Shown: piece after piece, positions 33,367 through 41,161 of the stretch
Position numbering within the stretch: the stretch's first letter is position 1
Layout of the letters: each line of letters begins with the position of its first letter
Assembly: GCF_003014655.1 (NCBI RefSeq)
Contig: NZ_PYAT01000006.1
Location: 186,001 to 250,000 of the forward strand
From: Planomicrobium soli
GTDB lineage: Bacteria; Bacillota; Bacilli; Bacillales_A; Planococcaceae
Reading direction: 5' to 3'
Length of the DNA: 64,000 nt
Notes under the pieces: generated by a model
What the model was told of the DNA's origin: nothing
The model's input: only the letters and a program-made list of their open reading frames with translations
The model's database searches: none
Translations under genes and position numbers: made by a program

Positions 33367-33807
33367 TTATATTTTTTTTAGTCCTTCCATGACAGCCCAA
33401 TAATGATGCTCATGGACAAGAAGTTCCTTCAGCTGCCCAATAGGCACCCATGTCAAAAAATGATCCACTTCTGTAGGGTCCTGAATTTTCTCTCCCAATT
33501 CCGCCAAGTAGAAATAACCGTCATTGAGCATCGGCTCATTCTGGGAGGAATGGAAGAACCGCATGGCGGTACCGATAAAAGGTCCGATTTTTATCTCGTG
33601 TCCTGTTTCTTCAAGCAATTCCCGGTGCAAACATTCTTCAGGAAGCTCTTGCTCTTCAATGCCGCCTCCAGGAAGAAAATAACGGTCATGGTTCGTTCTG
33701 ACGATTGCAGCTTTATCTTTGGCAGCATTCAAGATAACAGCATAAGCTCCTTTTCGCAGCAGGTAATCCAAGCCCTCTGTTTTCTCTCCAAACGTTATTT
33801 TGTCCAT
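33367..33807 (-). CDS. NUDIX hydrolase
   Basis: A 146-residue MutT-like protein. The Nudix box GGGIEEQELPEECLHRELLEETGHE fits G-x5-E-x7-R-E-U-x-E-E-x-G-U fully, so the Mg-binding Glu residues are intact. The substrate (nucleotide, ADP-ribose or other) is not known. AAGAGGTGCACTTTAA precedes the ATG. Confidence 0.9.
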   Translation of the reverse strand: MDKITFGEKTEGLDYLLRKGAYAVILNAAKDKAAIVRTNHDRYFLPGGGIEEQELPEECLHRELLEETGHEIKIGPFIGTAMRFFHSSQNEPMLNDGYFYLAELGEKIQDPTEVDHFLTWVPIGQLKELLVHEHHYWAVMEGLKKI

Positions 33808-33941
33808 TTAAAGTGCACCTCTTCATTTATTTTCCATTAATTTAATAATACAGCTATATCGAAGGCGGATAAATAGAAATATTCAAAAAACAATGACCCA
33901 GTGCTTGAAAATCGGCTATAATCCGAGAAGGGGGTGCTGAA

Positions 33942-34184
33942 ATGGGAAATAAAAGCCATGGCTTAAAATGTGGATGGACATTAATCGCGCATAAAACATT
34001 CAAGCTGTTCTCAAATGATAACGGTTATGTTGTCCTAGATCAGGACAGTGACGTAGTGATGCATTTTACTGTTAAAGAGTCGGAGTTTGAAGTAATCAAT
34101 AACAATTGGGGGCTTAACTATAAAGTAATTCCCGGATTTAAAACGATAAAGTTTTTGAATGTGCCTGAAGAAGAAGAGGAATAA
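33942..34184 (+). CDS. Hypothetical protein, 80 aa
   Basis: I do not recognise a family. The protein is soluble with short strands (YVVLDQDSDVVMHFTV) and a tail of five glutamates. GAAGGGGGTGCTGAA before the ATG is a good ribosome binding site. It stands alone between NUDIX and the racemase. Confidence 0.6.
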   Translation: MGNKSHGLKCGWTLIAHKTFKLFSNDNGYVVLDQDSDVVMHFTVKESEFEVINNNWGLNYKVIPGFKTIKFLNVPEEEEE

Positions 34185-34287
34185 GGCTCTTTTGCCGCTT
34201 GGATTAGAAAGAGTGGCTGGGTGGGTAAATAAGACAGGAAAAGAAAAAATGGTTTTATTTCGAATAGAGTTATTGGAGGAGAGCTGA

Positions 34288-34989
34288 ATGCGGAAGCTTG
34301 GAATTGTTGGAGGGACGGGACCGGAATCGACGGTGGATTACTACCAGTCGATCATTTCGAAATACCAGGAGAAGGCCGGCAACAAAGAAGATTTGCCTGA
34401 GCTTTTGATCAATAGCATCAATATGTATAAAATTTTCACGCTGCTGGAAAATGGACAAACCAAAGAGCTGGCCGATTATTTGACGGAGTCTGTCAAGACG
34501 CTTGAAAAAGCGGGAGCTGATTTTGTTGTATTGACGGCCAATACTTCCCATATTGTATTTGAGCAAGTGCAGCAGCAAGTCAGTGTGCCGATGATCAGCA
34601 TTGTCGAGGAAACCTATAAACGTACTGAAGAGCTGGGTTTGGAGAAGATCGGGCTCCTTGGGACAAAGTTCACAATGGAAAATGATTTTTTCCAAAAGCC
34701 GTTTCTTGCTGGTGATAAAACCATTATTGTACCGGCATCCAATGAGCAGCAATTTTTTCATGAAAAGATCGTCAGTGAACTGGAGAAGGGCATTGTAGAT
34801 GAAAAGACGAAAAAGGCATTCTTGGGTCTTGTTGCCAAGATGATTGAACGGGACGGCATCGAGGGGCTAATTTTAGGCTGTACTGAGCTGCCGCTGATCT
34901 TTAAACCGGAAGATTTGGCCATTCCTCAATTGAACACGACTGAAATTCATGTGAAGAAAATTATTGAAGTGATGTTTGATGAAGAATAA
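34288..34989 (+). CDS. Aspartate/glutamate racemase family (YgeA-like, Thr/Cys pair)
   Basis: A 233-residue protein of the Asp/Glu racemase family. The N-terminus KLGIVGGTGPEST is typical. The usual first catalytic Cys is replaced: the motif is TANTSH, with Thr/Ala where Cys would be, while the second Cys is present in GCTELPL. E. coli YgeA has the same Thr/Cys pair and acts as a broad racemase on amino acids such as homoserine and glutamate, so a broad-specificity racemase is likely. GGAGGAGAGCTGA precedes the ATG. Confidence 0.82.
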   Translation: MRKLGIVGGTGPESTVDYYQSIISKYQEKAGNKEDLPELLINSINMYKIFTLLENGQTKELADYLTESVKTLEKAGADFVVLTANTSHIVFEQVQQQVSVPMISIVEETYKRTEELGLEKIGLLGTKFTMENDFFQKPFLAGDKTIIVPASNEQQFFHEKIVSELEKGIVDEKTKKAFLGLVAKMIERDGIEGLILGCTELPLIFKPEDLAIPQLNTTEIHVKKIIEVMFDEE

Positions 34990-35088
34990 TCCGGTTGCTT
35001 CCGCTCTTCGAGCAGAATAGTTAAGAATGAGCCGGAAAAAGTTTATACTTTAATAGTACGATAGAATTTTTTATGGGGAGGTATAAAC

Positions 35089-35397
35089 ATGGTAAAGACG
35101 ATTAAGTCTGAAGATTTTTTTGCGCTAACTGAAAACCAGGAAAAACCGTTTGTCCTCGATTTCACAGCAGATTGGTGACCAAGCTGCGTTCATTTGGGGC
35201 CGGTGGTCTCAAGCGTAGCTGAACAACTTGATTCAGTTGATTTTTACAAAGTGGATGTGGACGAAGCTCCAGATCTGGCTCAGAAATTCGGCGTACAAAG
35301 CATTCCGACCTTGATTCTGATTAAAAACGGCCAAGAAGTAAAACGCTCGGTCGGTTTTATTCCGGAAGAACCGGTGAAGGAATTTGCGCAGTCTTAA
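35089..35397 (+). CDS. Selenocysteine-containing thioredoxin-like protein
   Basis: The frame of 103 codons starts at ATG 35089 (GGGGAGG before it) and is whole except for TGA at 35176-35178, codon 30. Reading it as selenocysteine gives W-U-P-S-C, in the exact place of the thioredoxin W-C-x-x-C. The rest is a normal thioredoxin fold: VDVDEAPDLAQKFGVQSIPTLILIKNGQ with the cis-proline SIPT. A hairpin GGGGCC-GGT-GGTCTC starts 17 bases after the TGA. tRNA-Sec, SelA, SelB and SelD are encoded within 10 kb. A plain pseudogene is the alternative, but the flanks show no decay. Confidence 0.88.
35196..35210 (+). promoter_or_regulatory. Putative bacterial SECIS of the thioredoxin
   Basis: GGGGCC and GGTCTC pair (two G-U pairs) around a GGT loop, 17 bases after the UGA. 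Bacterial SECIS hairpins lie within the coding region just after the UGA and often expose GGU in the loop. Confidence 0.5.
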
Positions 35398-35420
35398 AAA
35401 AGAGCAAACTCTCAATTAAG

Positions 35421-35480
35421 AAAAAGGTGCCTTGAAGGCGGGTTCACAGTTTTTGTGAAGCCCGCTTCAAGGCACCTTTT
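35421..35480. terminator. Large bidirectional terminator
   Basis: A long near-perfect inverted repeat of about 27 bp arms (AAAAGGTGCCTTGAAGG to its mirror) between the convergent thioredoxin and deacetylase genes, with T runs on both strands. Confidence 0.85.
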
Positions 35481-35489
35481 CTGTATCAT

Positions 35490-36119
35490 CTACAGGAGTG
35501 TAAATCCATAGCCCCGTTCTTTAATGGACGCAATCAATTCAGGTAGAACTTTTAACGTTTGCGGCAGTTCATGCAGCAGGATCACTGCCCCGTCTTCCAA
35601 GTTTTCGGTAACATTAGCAATTATTTGGTCTGGATCTTTTTTCAGCTCCCAGTCCATTGAAGCAATTTTCCACATGACCAGTGTTGTGTCCAATTGCTCG
35701 GTCACTTGAAGCGTATCGGCATCAAATCGGCCATAAGGCGGCCGGAAATAGCGGACGGAACTACCGGTGATTTGTTCGATGGCATTGATGCTGTTGCTGA
35801 TATCCTTAAATTGTTCTTCTTTGGTCAGCTCAACCAGGTTCCGGTGTTTGACGGTATGGGAGCCGATCAAATGCCCTTCATCCAGTACCCGCTGCCATGG
35901 ACGTTTTGGATGCAGCAGGCGCGTCTGCCAAAAAAAGACGGCCGGAACGTTTTCCTGCTTCAGCACATCAAGGAATTGGGGCAAGAGGCGGCTTGGCCCA
36001 TCATCGAAGGTCAAGACAACAAATTTTTCTCCGGAGCTTCCGATTTTGGTCACGACATTTTCATTAGTGGAGTCGTACACGACTCGAGTATTGTCGACTG
36101 CTCAAGGATTTTTCATCAT
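35490..36119 (-). CDS. Polysaccharide deacetylase with in-frame UGA at codon 6
   Basis: A NodB-fold deacetylase. The motifs TFDDGPS (metal Asp pair), HTVKH (metal His pair), RPPYGR and LLHELP are all present, so the enzyme should be active on an N-acetyl polysaccharide. There is no signal peptide. The only start with a fair ribosome binding site (AAGGGG) is ATG 36119, 21 bases after the ATPase gene, but codon 6 (36104-36102) is TGA. After it the frame is open and a GTG at 36080 could start a shorter form without a site. A hairpin GAGTCG-TGTA-CGACTC lies 16 bases after the TGA. So this is a selenocysteine candidate, a nonsense mutation, or a mis-assigned start. Confidence 0.7.
36070..36085 (-). 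promoter_or_regulatory. Hairpin after the deacetylase UGA
   Basis: GAGTCGTGTACGACTC is a perfect 6-bp stem with a UGUA loop, starting 16 bases after the UGA. The spacing is that of a bacterial SECIS; the loop lacks GGU. Confidence 0.35.
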
Positions 36120-36140
36120 TAGATTCATCCCCTTATGCGA

Positions 36141-36929
36141 TTAGATTCCAGCACCAAAAAAGGAATTCTCAGATTTAGAGCCGTACGTAGCGTGATACGT
36201 TTCTTCCGTAAATTGTTCCGGCAGCCCGTCAAAAATCACTTCCCCGTTTCGCAAGGCGATAATCCGGGTGGCGTAACGCTTGGCCAAATCGACGTCATGG
36301 ACATTAATGACTGTAAGCAGCCCGAGCCGTTCATGCATTTCTTTCAGCAAAGTGAAGATGCGGTTCGAAGTGCCAGGGTCAAGGCTTGCTACCGGTTCAT
36401 CTCCAAGCAGCACCCGGGGCTGCTGGACAAGGGCACGTGCGATTCCGACGCGCTGCTTTTGGCCGCCGCTCAAGTTCTCTACCCGGCGGTCGGCCATTTC
36501 TGATAATCCGACTTCTGCGATGATTTTCCGGGCAAGCGCGAGCTCTTCCTGGGAAAACCAACCGATTAAATTTTTGAAAGACGACCGATAGCCGAATGTT
36601 CCAGTTAAGACATTTTGCAATACACTGAGGCGGGGGACCAAGTTGAAATGTTGGAAAATCATTCCCATCTCCCGGCGCACTTTCCGCAATTTTTCTTCCT
36701 TGGCACGTGATACATAATCCGGATCCAAACACACTCGGCCATCTAGGCAAACTTCACCGCTCGTCGGTATTTGCAAGCCGTTGATGCAGCGGATGAACGT
36801 CGATTTTCCGGCACCGCTTTTTCCGAGTACACAGACGAAATCGCCTTTGTTCAGTGTCAGATTCAGATTAGTAAGGGCTTCAACTTCGCTTCCAGGGTAT
36901 TGGACAGACAAGTTTTTTACTTCAATCAT
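36141..36929 (-). CDS. PhnC-like ABC transporter ATPase
   Basis: A 262-residue ATPase with Walker A GKSGAGKST (about 36-44), Q-loop IFQHFNLVPRL, signature LSGGQKQRVGIARALV and Walker B VLLGDEPVASLDP. FNLVPRLSVLQNVLTG and the end with LPEQFTEETYHATYG place it in the PhnC (phosphonate/phosphite) family. ATG 36929 has AAGGAGG before it. It is the third gene of a binding-protein, permease, ATPase set that follows selD, and so may serve selenium uptake instead of phosphonate. Confidence 0.85.
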   Translation of the reverse strand: MIEVKNLSVQYPGSEVEALTNLNLTLNKGDFVCVLGKSGAGKSTFIRCINGLQIPTSGEVCLDGRVCLDPDYVSRAKEEKLRKVRREMGMIFQHFNLVPRLSVLQNVLTGTFGYRSSFKNLIGWFSQEELALARKIIAEVGLSEMADRRVENLSGGQKQRVGIARALVQQPRVLLGDEPVASLDPGTSNRIFTLLKEMHERLGLLTVINVHDVDLAKRYATRIIALRNGEVIFDGLPEQFTEETYHATYGSKSENSFFGAGI

Positions 36930-36943
36930 GTAAGGCGCCTCCT

Positions 36944-37702
36944 TCATATGATCCGATTCCGGACATAGCTGGCTAAAAAGTCAATGAGGATAACCATAAC
37001 CATAATAATCAGTACATCGAGCGAAACGGCTGAGTATTGGAATGTTTTAAAGTCATTGAACAACCGCTGTCCGATACCGCCTCCGCCGATGAATCCAAGG
37101 ATCAGCGAGGTCCGGATGGCGACTTCAAAGCGGTAGAAAAACTGCGATAAAACATTCGGCCAAATTTGTGGCATGATGCTGAATAGATAGGCAATCCATT
37201 TTTTCGCTCCTACCGCTTTCATCGCTTCTTGAGGACCGGGATCAGCCGCTTCAATCAATTCCGAAATCAATTTTCCAAATACGCCGACATTGTGGAACAT
37301 GATGGCCAGCACTGCGGGAAATGGCCCAAGTCCAAGCGTGGTCAGCAAGATCAGTCCGAAGACAATTTCAGGAATCGACCGGACAAAACTAAGCACGACT
37401 CGGGTGAATTGAAAAAGCGCCTTGGATGGAGCTGTATTGCGCGCTGCCAGAAAACTGATCGGCAACGCGATGATAAGCCCCAGCACACTTCCTAAAAATG
37501 CCATAGACAGTGTCTCTAACGTATCTTGGACCATTGCCGGCAACAGTGAAAAGTCCATCGGGAACCACTTCGACAAGAAATCGATCATGTTGCGGAAATC
37601 TTTGAATTTTGTCAGATCAAATTCTGTCAGCCTCATACTCAAATAGATAAATATAAGGAGTATAACTACCGTGATAATGTTGCTTTTTTTAAACCACACC
37701 AT
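36944..37702 (-). CDS. PhnE-like ABC transporter permease
   Basis: A 252-residue permease with about six helices and the EAA-type loop EAMKAVGAKKWIAYLFSIMPQIWPNV. VRSIPEIVFGLILL and the end FIGGGGIGQRLFNDFKTFQY are typical for PhnE. It begins a few bases after the binding-protein stop; ATG 37702 is taken, though TTG 37708 is possible. No phn lyase or phosphite dehydrogenase is present near it. Confidence 0.85.
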   Translation of the reverse strand: MVWFKKSNIITVVILLIFIYLSMRLTEFDLTKFKDFRNMIDFLSKWFPMDFSLLPAMVQDTLETLSMAFLGSVLGLIIALPISFLAARNTAPSKALFQFTRVVLSFVRSIPEIVFGLILLTTLGLGPFPAVLAIMFHNVGVFGKLISELIEAADPGPQEAMKAVGAKKWIAYLFSIMPQIWPNVLSQFFYRFEVAIRTSLILGFIGGGGIGQRLFNDFKTFQYSAVSLDVLIIMVMVILIDFLASYVRNRII

Positions 37703-37710
37703 GATCAACT

Positions 37711-38613
37711 CTATTCTTTAATGATTCCCTGCTTGATCGCTGCTTGTTTGATGCTTTCGTAATCTTCGTTAGTGGCTTCGGTAAAGCCGGAAGCTCCAAA
37801 CGCATCCAGAATTTCCGGATCTTCAATCGCAAGGAATGTTTCCTGCAATTTTTTCACAGTTGCATCGTCTGTGCTTTCAAGAACAGCCCAAGGGTATTGG
37901 AATAATTCTTCAGATTCCCAAATGGTCTTGAATTGTTCGCCTTCAATCTTCCCGGATTCAACCAATTGGTCATAGATGGCGCTGTCGATAGCTCCAGCGT
38001 CCACTTGCTTGTTTTGGATAGCAAGTGCTGTTGCATCATGCGAACCGGTAAAGCGCACAGTAGCAAACTCATTGTCGTCTTCTGATTTGTAGACGCCGCG
38101 CTCCTGCAATTCAATAGAAGGAATCAACGAGCCGGAAGTCGAGTTCGGATCACCGAATGCAAAGTCGACTTCTTTGGAGTCTGCAAGCATCTCTTCAATC
38201 GTATTCCACGGATTGTCTTTGTGCGTGATGATATAAGAATGATAATAAGGCTTGCCGTCAATCAATTGTGTGATGATTGCTTTTGCATTGCTGTTTGCTT
38301 CAGCGATAACATAAGTCAACGGCCCAAGATACGCCATGTTGATTTGGTCGTAGTTCATCGCTTCGACTACGCCGTTGTAATCAGGATAAACTTTGATCGA
38401 TACTTCGCGATCTAATTCTTTGCTCAACAAATCCTGCAGTTTCTTCATAGCAGTATCCATCTCGCCTTCCGTTTGGGCAGGGATGACTCCGATTGTGAAT
38501 ACCTCTTTTTCTTCTGTTTCTTGCTCTCCGCTGCCGTTCTCCGAACTGCCGCATGCGGCTAAGAATATTGACAGGACGAGCGTTAAAGCAAATAAAATAC
38601 TCCATTTTTTCAT
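37711..38613 (-). CDS. PhnD-like substrate-binding lipoprotein
   Basis: A 300-residue binding protein with lipobox LAAC and the PhnD fold: IGVIPAQTEGEM, YNGVVEAMNYDQINMAYLGPLTY and FGDPNSTSGSLIPS, the last being the usual anion-binding Ser/Thr motif of phosphate/phosphite/phosphonate binders. The neighbour is selD, 83 bases upstream. A selenium oxyanion or organic selenium compound is a possible ligand; this is inference from position. Confidence 0.85.
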   Translation of the reverse strand: MKKWSILFALTLVLSIFLAACGSSENGSGEQETEEKEVFTIGVIPAQTEGEMDTAMKKLQDLLSKELDREVSIKVYPDYNGVVEAMNYDQINMAYLGPLTYVIAEANSNAKAIITQLIDGKPYYHSYIITHKDNPWNTIEEMLADSKEVDFAFGDPNSTSGSLIPSIELQERGVYKSEDDNEFATVRFTGSHDATALAIQNKQVDAGAIDSAIYDQLVESGKIEGEQFKTIWESEELFQYPWAVLESTDDATVKKLQETFLAIEDPEILDAFGASGFTEATNEDYESIKQAAIKQGIIKE

Positions 38614-38663
38614 GTTAAAACCTCTTTTTCAATTTTTTCTTTCTTGTGCTTTCCGCCACAATG

Positions 38664-38693
38664 GTAAAACAAGGGCTCTTTAGGGAGCCCTTG
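38664..38693 (-). terminator. Weak terminator after selD
   Basis: CAAGGGCTC and GAGCCCTTG with TTTT on the minus strand. The T run is short, so it may let part of the transcription reach the transporter genes. Confidence 0.55.
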
Positions 38694-38696
38694 TGA

Positions 38697-39746
38697 TTAA
38701 ATCACCTGAATCCGTCCAGCATTTTCGCTTGTAACGGTTCCGACGATCGCTGAATGAACGTTTCTTTCAAGCAAGTCGCGTTGAAGCGCTTCGGCTTCGG
38801 CCTCTGGAACGGAAATGAGCAATCCGCCTGAAGTGACCGCATCACAAAGGATGAGACGGTCGATTTCGCTGACGCTATCAGCATAATCGATGTCGCCGGC
38901 CAGCCATTTCAGATTTTTGCGTGTTCCGCCTGGAATGACATTTTGTTCCGCAAGCTCTTTGGCTTTTGAAAGGACAGGAACATCTTTGCTGGATACAGTC
39001 ACGCCGACGTTTCCGCCTTTTGCAACTTCCATCGTATGGCCAAGAAGTCCGAAACCGGTCACATCAGTACATGCGTTGACTGAGTAGTTCGCCATGACTT
39101 CGGCTGCTGTTTTGTTCAACGTCGCCATGACCGTCATTACTTCGTTCAAGTCTTCCTCCGGCAAAATGCCTTGTTTGATTGCTGTCGTCAAGATGCCGAC
39201 ACCGATCGGTTTGGTCAAAATCAGGCGGTCGCCCGGTTTTGCACCAGCGTTGGAGCGGATTTTATCCGGATGGATCGTTCCGGTAACCGATAAGCCGAAT
39301 TTCGGCTCCTGATCGTCGATTGAATGTCCACCAACTAATGTGGCACCGGACTCTTTCACTTTATCCGACGCACCCGCCAAAATTTCAGCAAGAATGTTTT
39401 TATCTAATGTGTTAATTGGGAAAGCAACAATATTCATAACCGTCAGCGGCTTACCGCCCATCGCGTATACATCGCTTAATGAGTTGGCAGCACCGATCTG
39501 GCCGAACATGTAAGGATCGTCGACGATCGGGGTAAAGAAATCCAAGGTCTGGACGAGTGCAACCTCGTCGCTGATTTTGTAAACACCTGCATCATCGGCT
39601 GTATCCAGTCCCACAAGCAGATTAGGGTCTTCTACATTTCTCGGTAAATGGCGCAGAACCTGCGCCAGGTCCTCAGGACCAATTTTGCAGCCTCAACCGC
39701 CTTTAGTAGATAAAGAAGTTAAGCGAACCATTTCTTTTTCTGCCAT
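38697..39746 (-). CDS. selD: Selenophosphate synthetase SelD, itself a selenoprotein
   Basis: Read from ATG 39746 (AAGGAGAGAATACAA before it) this is a 349-residue SelD. Codon 18 (39695-39693) is TGA, within TKGG-U-GCK, the exact place of the catalytic Cys/Sec of the family (Cys17 in E. coli). After it come GLDTADDAGVYK, SDVYAMGG (ATP/metal site) and VTGFGLLGH. It makes selenophosphate from selenide and ATP. A hairpin GGTCC-TGA-GGACC starts 12 bases after the UGA. SelD with Sec is known in a subset of organisms. It lies between the glycosyltransferase and the PhnD-like gene. Confidence 0.95.
39668..39680 (-). promoter_or_regulatory. Putative bacterial SECIS of selD
   Basis: GGTCC-TGA-GGACC is a perfect 5-bp stem starting 12 bases after the selD UGA, inside the coding sequence. 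Confidence 0.5.
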
Positions 39747-39798
39747 TTGTATTCTCTCCTTTTTTGTTCAATTTGTCTTTATGCAACCAAAACCGGGC

Positions 39799-40794
39799 TT
39801 AATACAAGATGCTTCTATATATAGCGAGCAATGCCTCGGCCTCTTTAGTGCTTGAATGATTCTCGGCAATGTGTTCTTTTGCCTTGAGCCCCATTTTTTC
39901 TCTCACTTCGTAATTATTCATCAGTGATTCGGCATAAGCAAGAAATTCGGTTTCATCGTTGTAGAGAAAGCCGTTTTCTTCATTAGAGACAATGCTGCTG
40001 TTTCCGGGAATATCGGAGACGAGAACAGGGCATCCATATCCCATCGCTTCTAATATGGCGGCCGGCTGCCCTTCCGAGAGGGAAGTGTTCAGAACCGCGT
40101 CAGCTTGTCTGTAAAGTGGACCCATAAGCGGATGGGGTACAGCTCCTAAATAGCGGACCCAGTCTTTGTGCTGCTCAATCAAGCTGTCAACAAGCTCTCC
40201 TTCGGCTTCTTCCAGAACCGGTCCGGCCAGCCAAAGGCGAAGATCCGGATAGCCAACGTGCAATTTCTCAAGCATGGTGATAGCAGCGGGAACATTTTTA
40301 ATTTTGCGGATGCCCGCGGGCAATACAAACAAAAAGGTGCCCGGCTCTTTTTCGGCAAAAGAATCGGCAGTTGAAAATTCACTGTTTCCTTGGGCAATCG
40401 GGAAAATTTTATCTTGCAATTCCGGCGCTTCCTGAACCAATACCGCTTTTGCCTTTCTATCAAACACATGGATAGCCGCCGCCCTTTTCAAACAAGCAAG
40501 TACATCTTCACGTTTGTCCGGCTCAAACAAATCGACATTCAAATCGGTGCCGGTTATTGTCACAACATAGCGAAAGGGCGGCTCAGCCAGTTGCTCGACA
40601 AATTTGTGAAATCGATGGGCGTGGAATCCATGAACCAAATCGGCGTCCGGCAATCGGGATGGAAACGGCTCGTCGGTTGAAGAAATAATTTCAGTTTGAA
40701 CGCCTAACTTTCTTAAGTTCGCCGCAATCCGTTCGACAGTAACAGTATTGCCGCGCGGCTGTGGATAATTCGGCGAAACCAATACAATCTTCAT
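39799..40794 (-). CDS. GT4-type glycosyltransferase, SenB-like (selenosugar synthase candidate)
   Basis: A 331-residue GT-B glycosyltransferase. N-terminal half: MKIVLVSP, GNTVTVERIAANLRKLG, HGFHAHRF and VVTITGTDLNVDL. C-terminal half: the nucleotide-sugar site LSEGQPAAILEAMGYGCPVLVSDIPGN. The order of GN-x-VT, HA-x-R, TGTDL and IPGN resembles SenB (TIGR04348), which joins selenophosphate to a UDP-sugar in selenoneine synthesis. That is recalled similarity, not an alignment. It starts upstream of selD (52-base gap) with AAAGGATTG before the ATG and shares its promoter. No SenA/EgtB-like gene is in the window. A general GT4 enzyme is the alternative. Confidence 0.65.
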   Translation of the reverse strand: MKIVLVSPNYPQPRGNTVTVERIAANLRKLGVQTEIISSTDEPFPSRLPDADLVHGFHAHRFHKFVEQLAEPPFRYVVTITGTDLNVDLFEPDKREDVLACLKRAAAIHVFDRKAKAVLVQEAPELQDKIFPIAQGNSEFSTADSFAEKEPGTFLFVLPAGIRKIKNVPAAITMLEKLHVGYPDLRLWLAGPVLEEAEGELVDSLIEQHKDWVRYLGAVPHPLMGPLYRQADAVLNTSLSEGQPAAILEAMGYGCPVLVSDIPGNSSIVSNEENGFLYNDETEFLAYAESLMNNYEVREKMGLKAKEHIAENHSSTKEAEALLAIYRSILY

Positions 40795-40869
40795 AAGATT
40801 TCAATCCTTTAGTGACGCAGTTTGTTAGAAATTCCAATAAGGTATATGTAAAACGGATTTCCTCTATTA

Positions 40870-40898
40870 ATTATCATGAAATTAGTCTAATTTGTCAC
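40870..40898 (-). promoter_or_regulatory. Putative promoter of the glycosyltransferase-selD unit
   Basis: On the minus strand GTGACA (40898-40893), 17 bases and GATAAT (40875-40870). It lies between the tRNA-Sec terminator and the glycosyltransferase start. Confidence 0.5.
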
Positions 40899-40943
40899 TT
40901 ATCTTGCCTGTATATAGGAAAAGAAAAATAGCGCTTGGAAAAT

Positions 40944-40969
40944 GAAAAAAGGCCGTCAAAATGACGGCC
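40944..40969 (-). terminator. Terminator of tRNA-Sec
   Basis: GGCCGTCATTTTGACGGCC followed by TTTTTTCATTTT on the minus strand, 16 bases after the tRNA end. So tRNA-Sec is its own transcript. Confidence 0.85.
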
Positions 40970-40985
40970 ATCGATTTTCTATGTA

Positions 40986-41082
40986 TGGCGGGACTGTGTG
41001 GGAATCGAACCCACCGAGCCTGGCACGCAGGCCCCTCAGGGTTTTGAAGACCCAGGAGGACACCAGTCACCCAACCAACCCC
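40986..41082 (-). tRNA. selC: tRNA-Sec (anticodon TCA)
   Basis: A 97-base tRNA with encoded CCA. The anticodon loop CTTCAAA closed by GGGT/ACCC gives TCA at 41047-41045. The long variable arm (GGGGCCTGCGTGCCAGGCTC region), the T-arm GTGGG-TTCGATT-CCCAC and the discriminator G before CCA are as in bacterial tRNA-Sec. The acceptor pairs GGGGTTG with CAGTCCC using G-U pairs, with a weak eighth pair; the D-stem has one mismatch by hand folding. It is divergent from selB. Confidence 0.93.
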
Positions 41083-41125
41083 ATAATCTAGCAAAGATAA
41101 GTTTATACTGAAAAAAATAGAACCG

Positions 41126-41161
41126 CAAGCGCTTTGCTCAAGCGCAAGGGCAAAGCGCTTG
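41126..41161 (+). promoter_or_regulatory. Perfect 12-bp inverted repeat in the selB leader
   Basis: CAAGCGCTTTGC and GCAAAGCGCTTG with a 12-base loop, between tRNA-Sec and selB and about 60 bases before the selB ATG. No T run follows, so it is not a terminator. It could be a protein operator for both divergent units, or an RNA hairpin in the selB leader, where E. coli has a SECIS-like element that gives feedback. Confidence 0.6.

Noticed and set aside
35421..35480. Inverted repeat of an insertion sequence
   Set aside because: The arms enclose only a short loop, T runs flank it, and it lies between two convergent genes; it is a terminator.
36080..36082. GTG start for the deacetylase just after the UGA
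   Set aside because: Not preferred: no ribosome binding site stands before it, while ATG 36119 has one. Kept only as an alternative.
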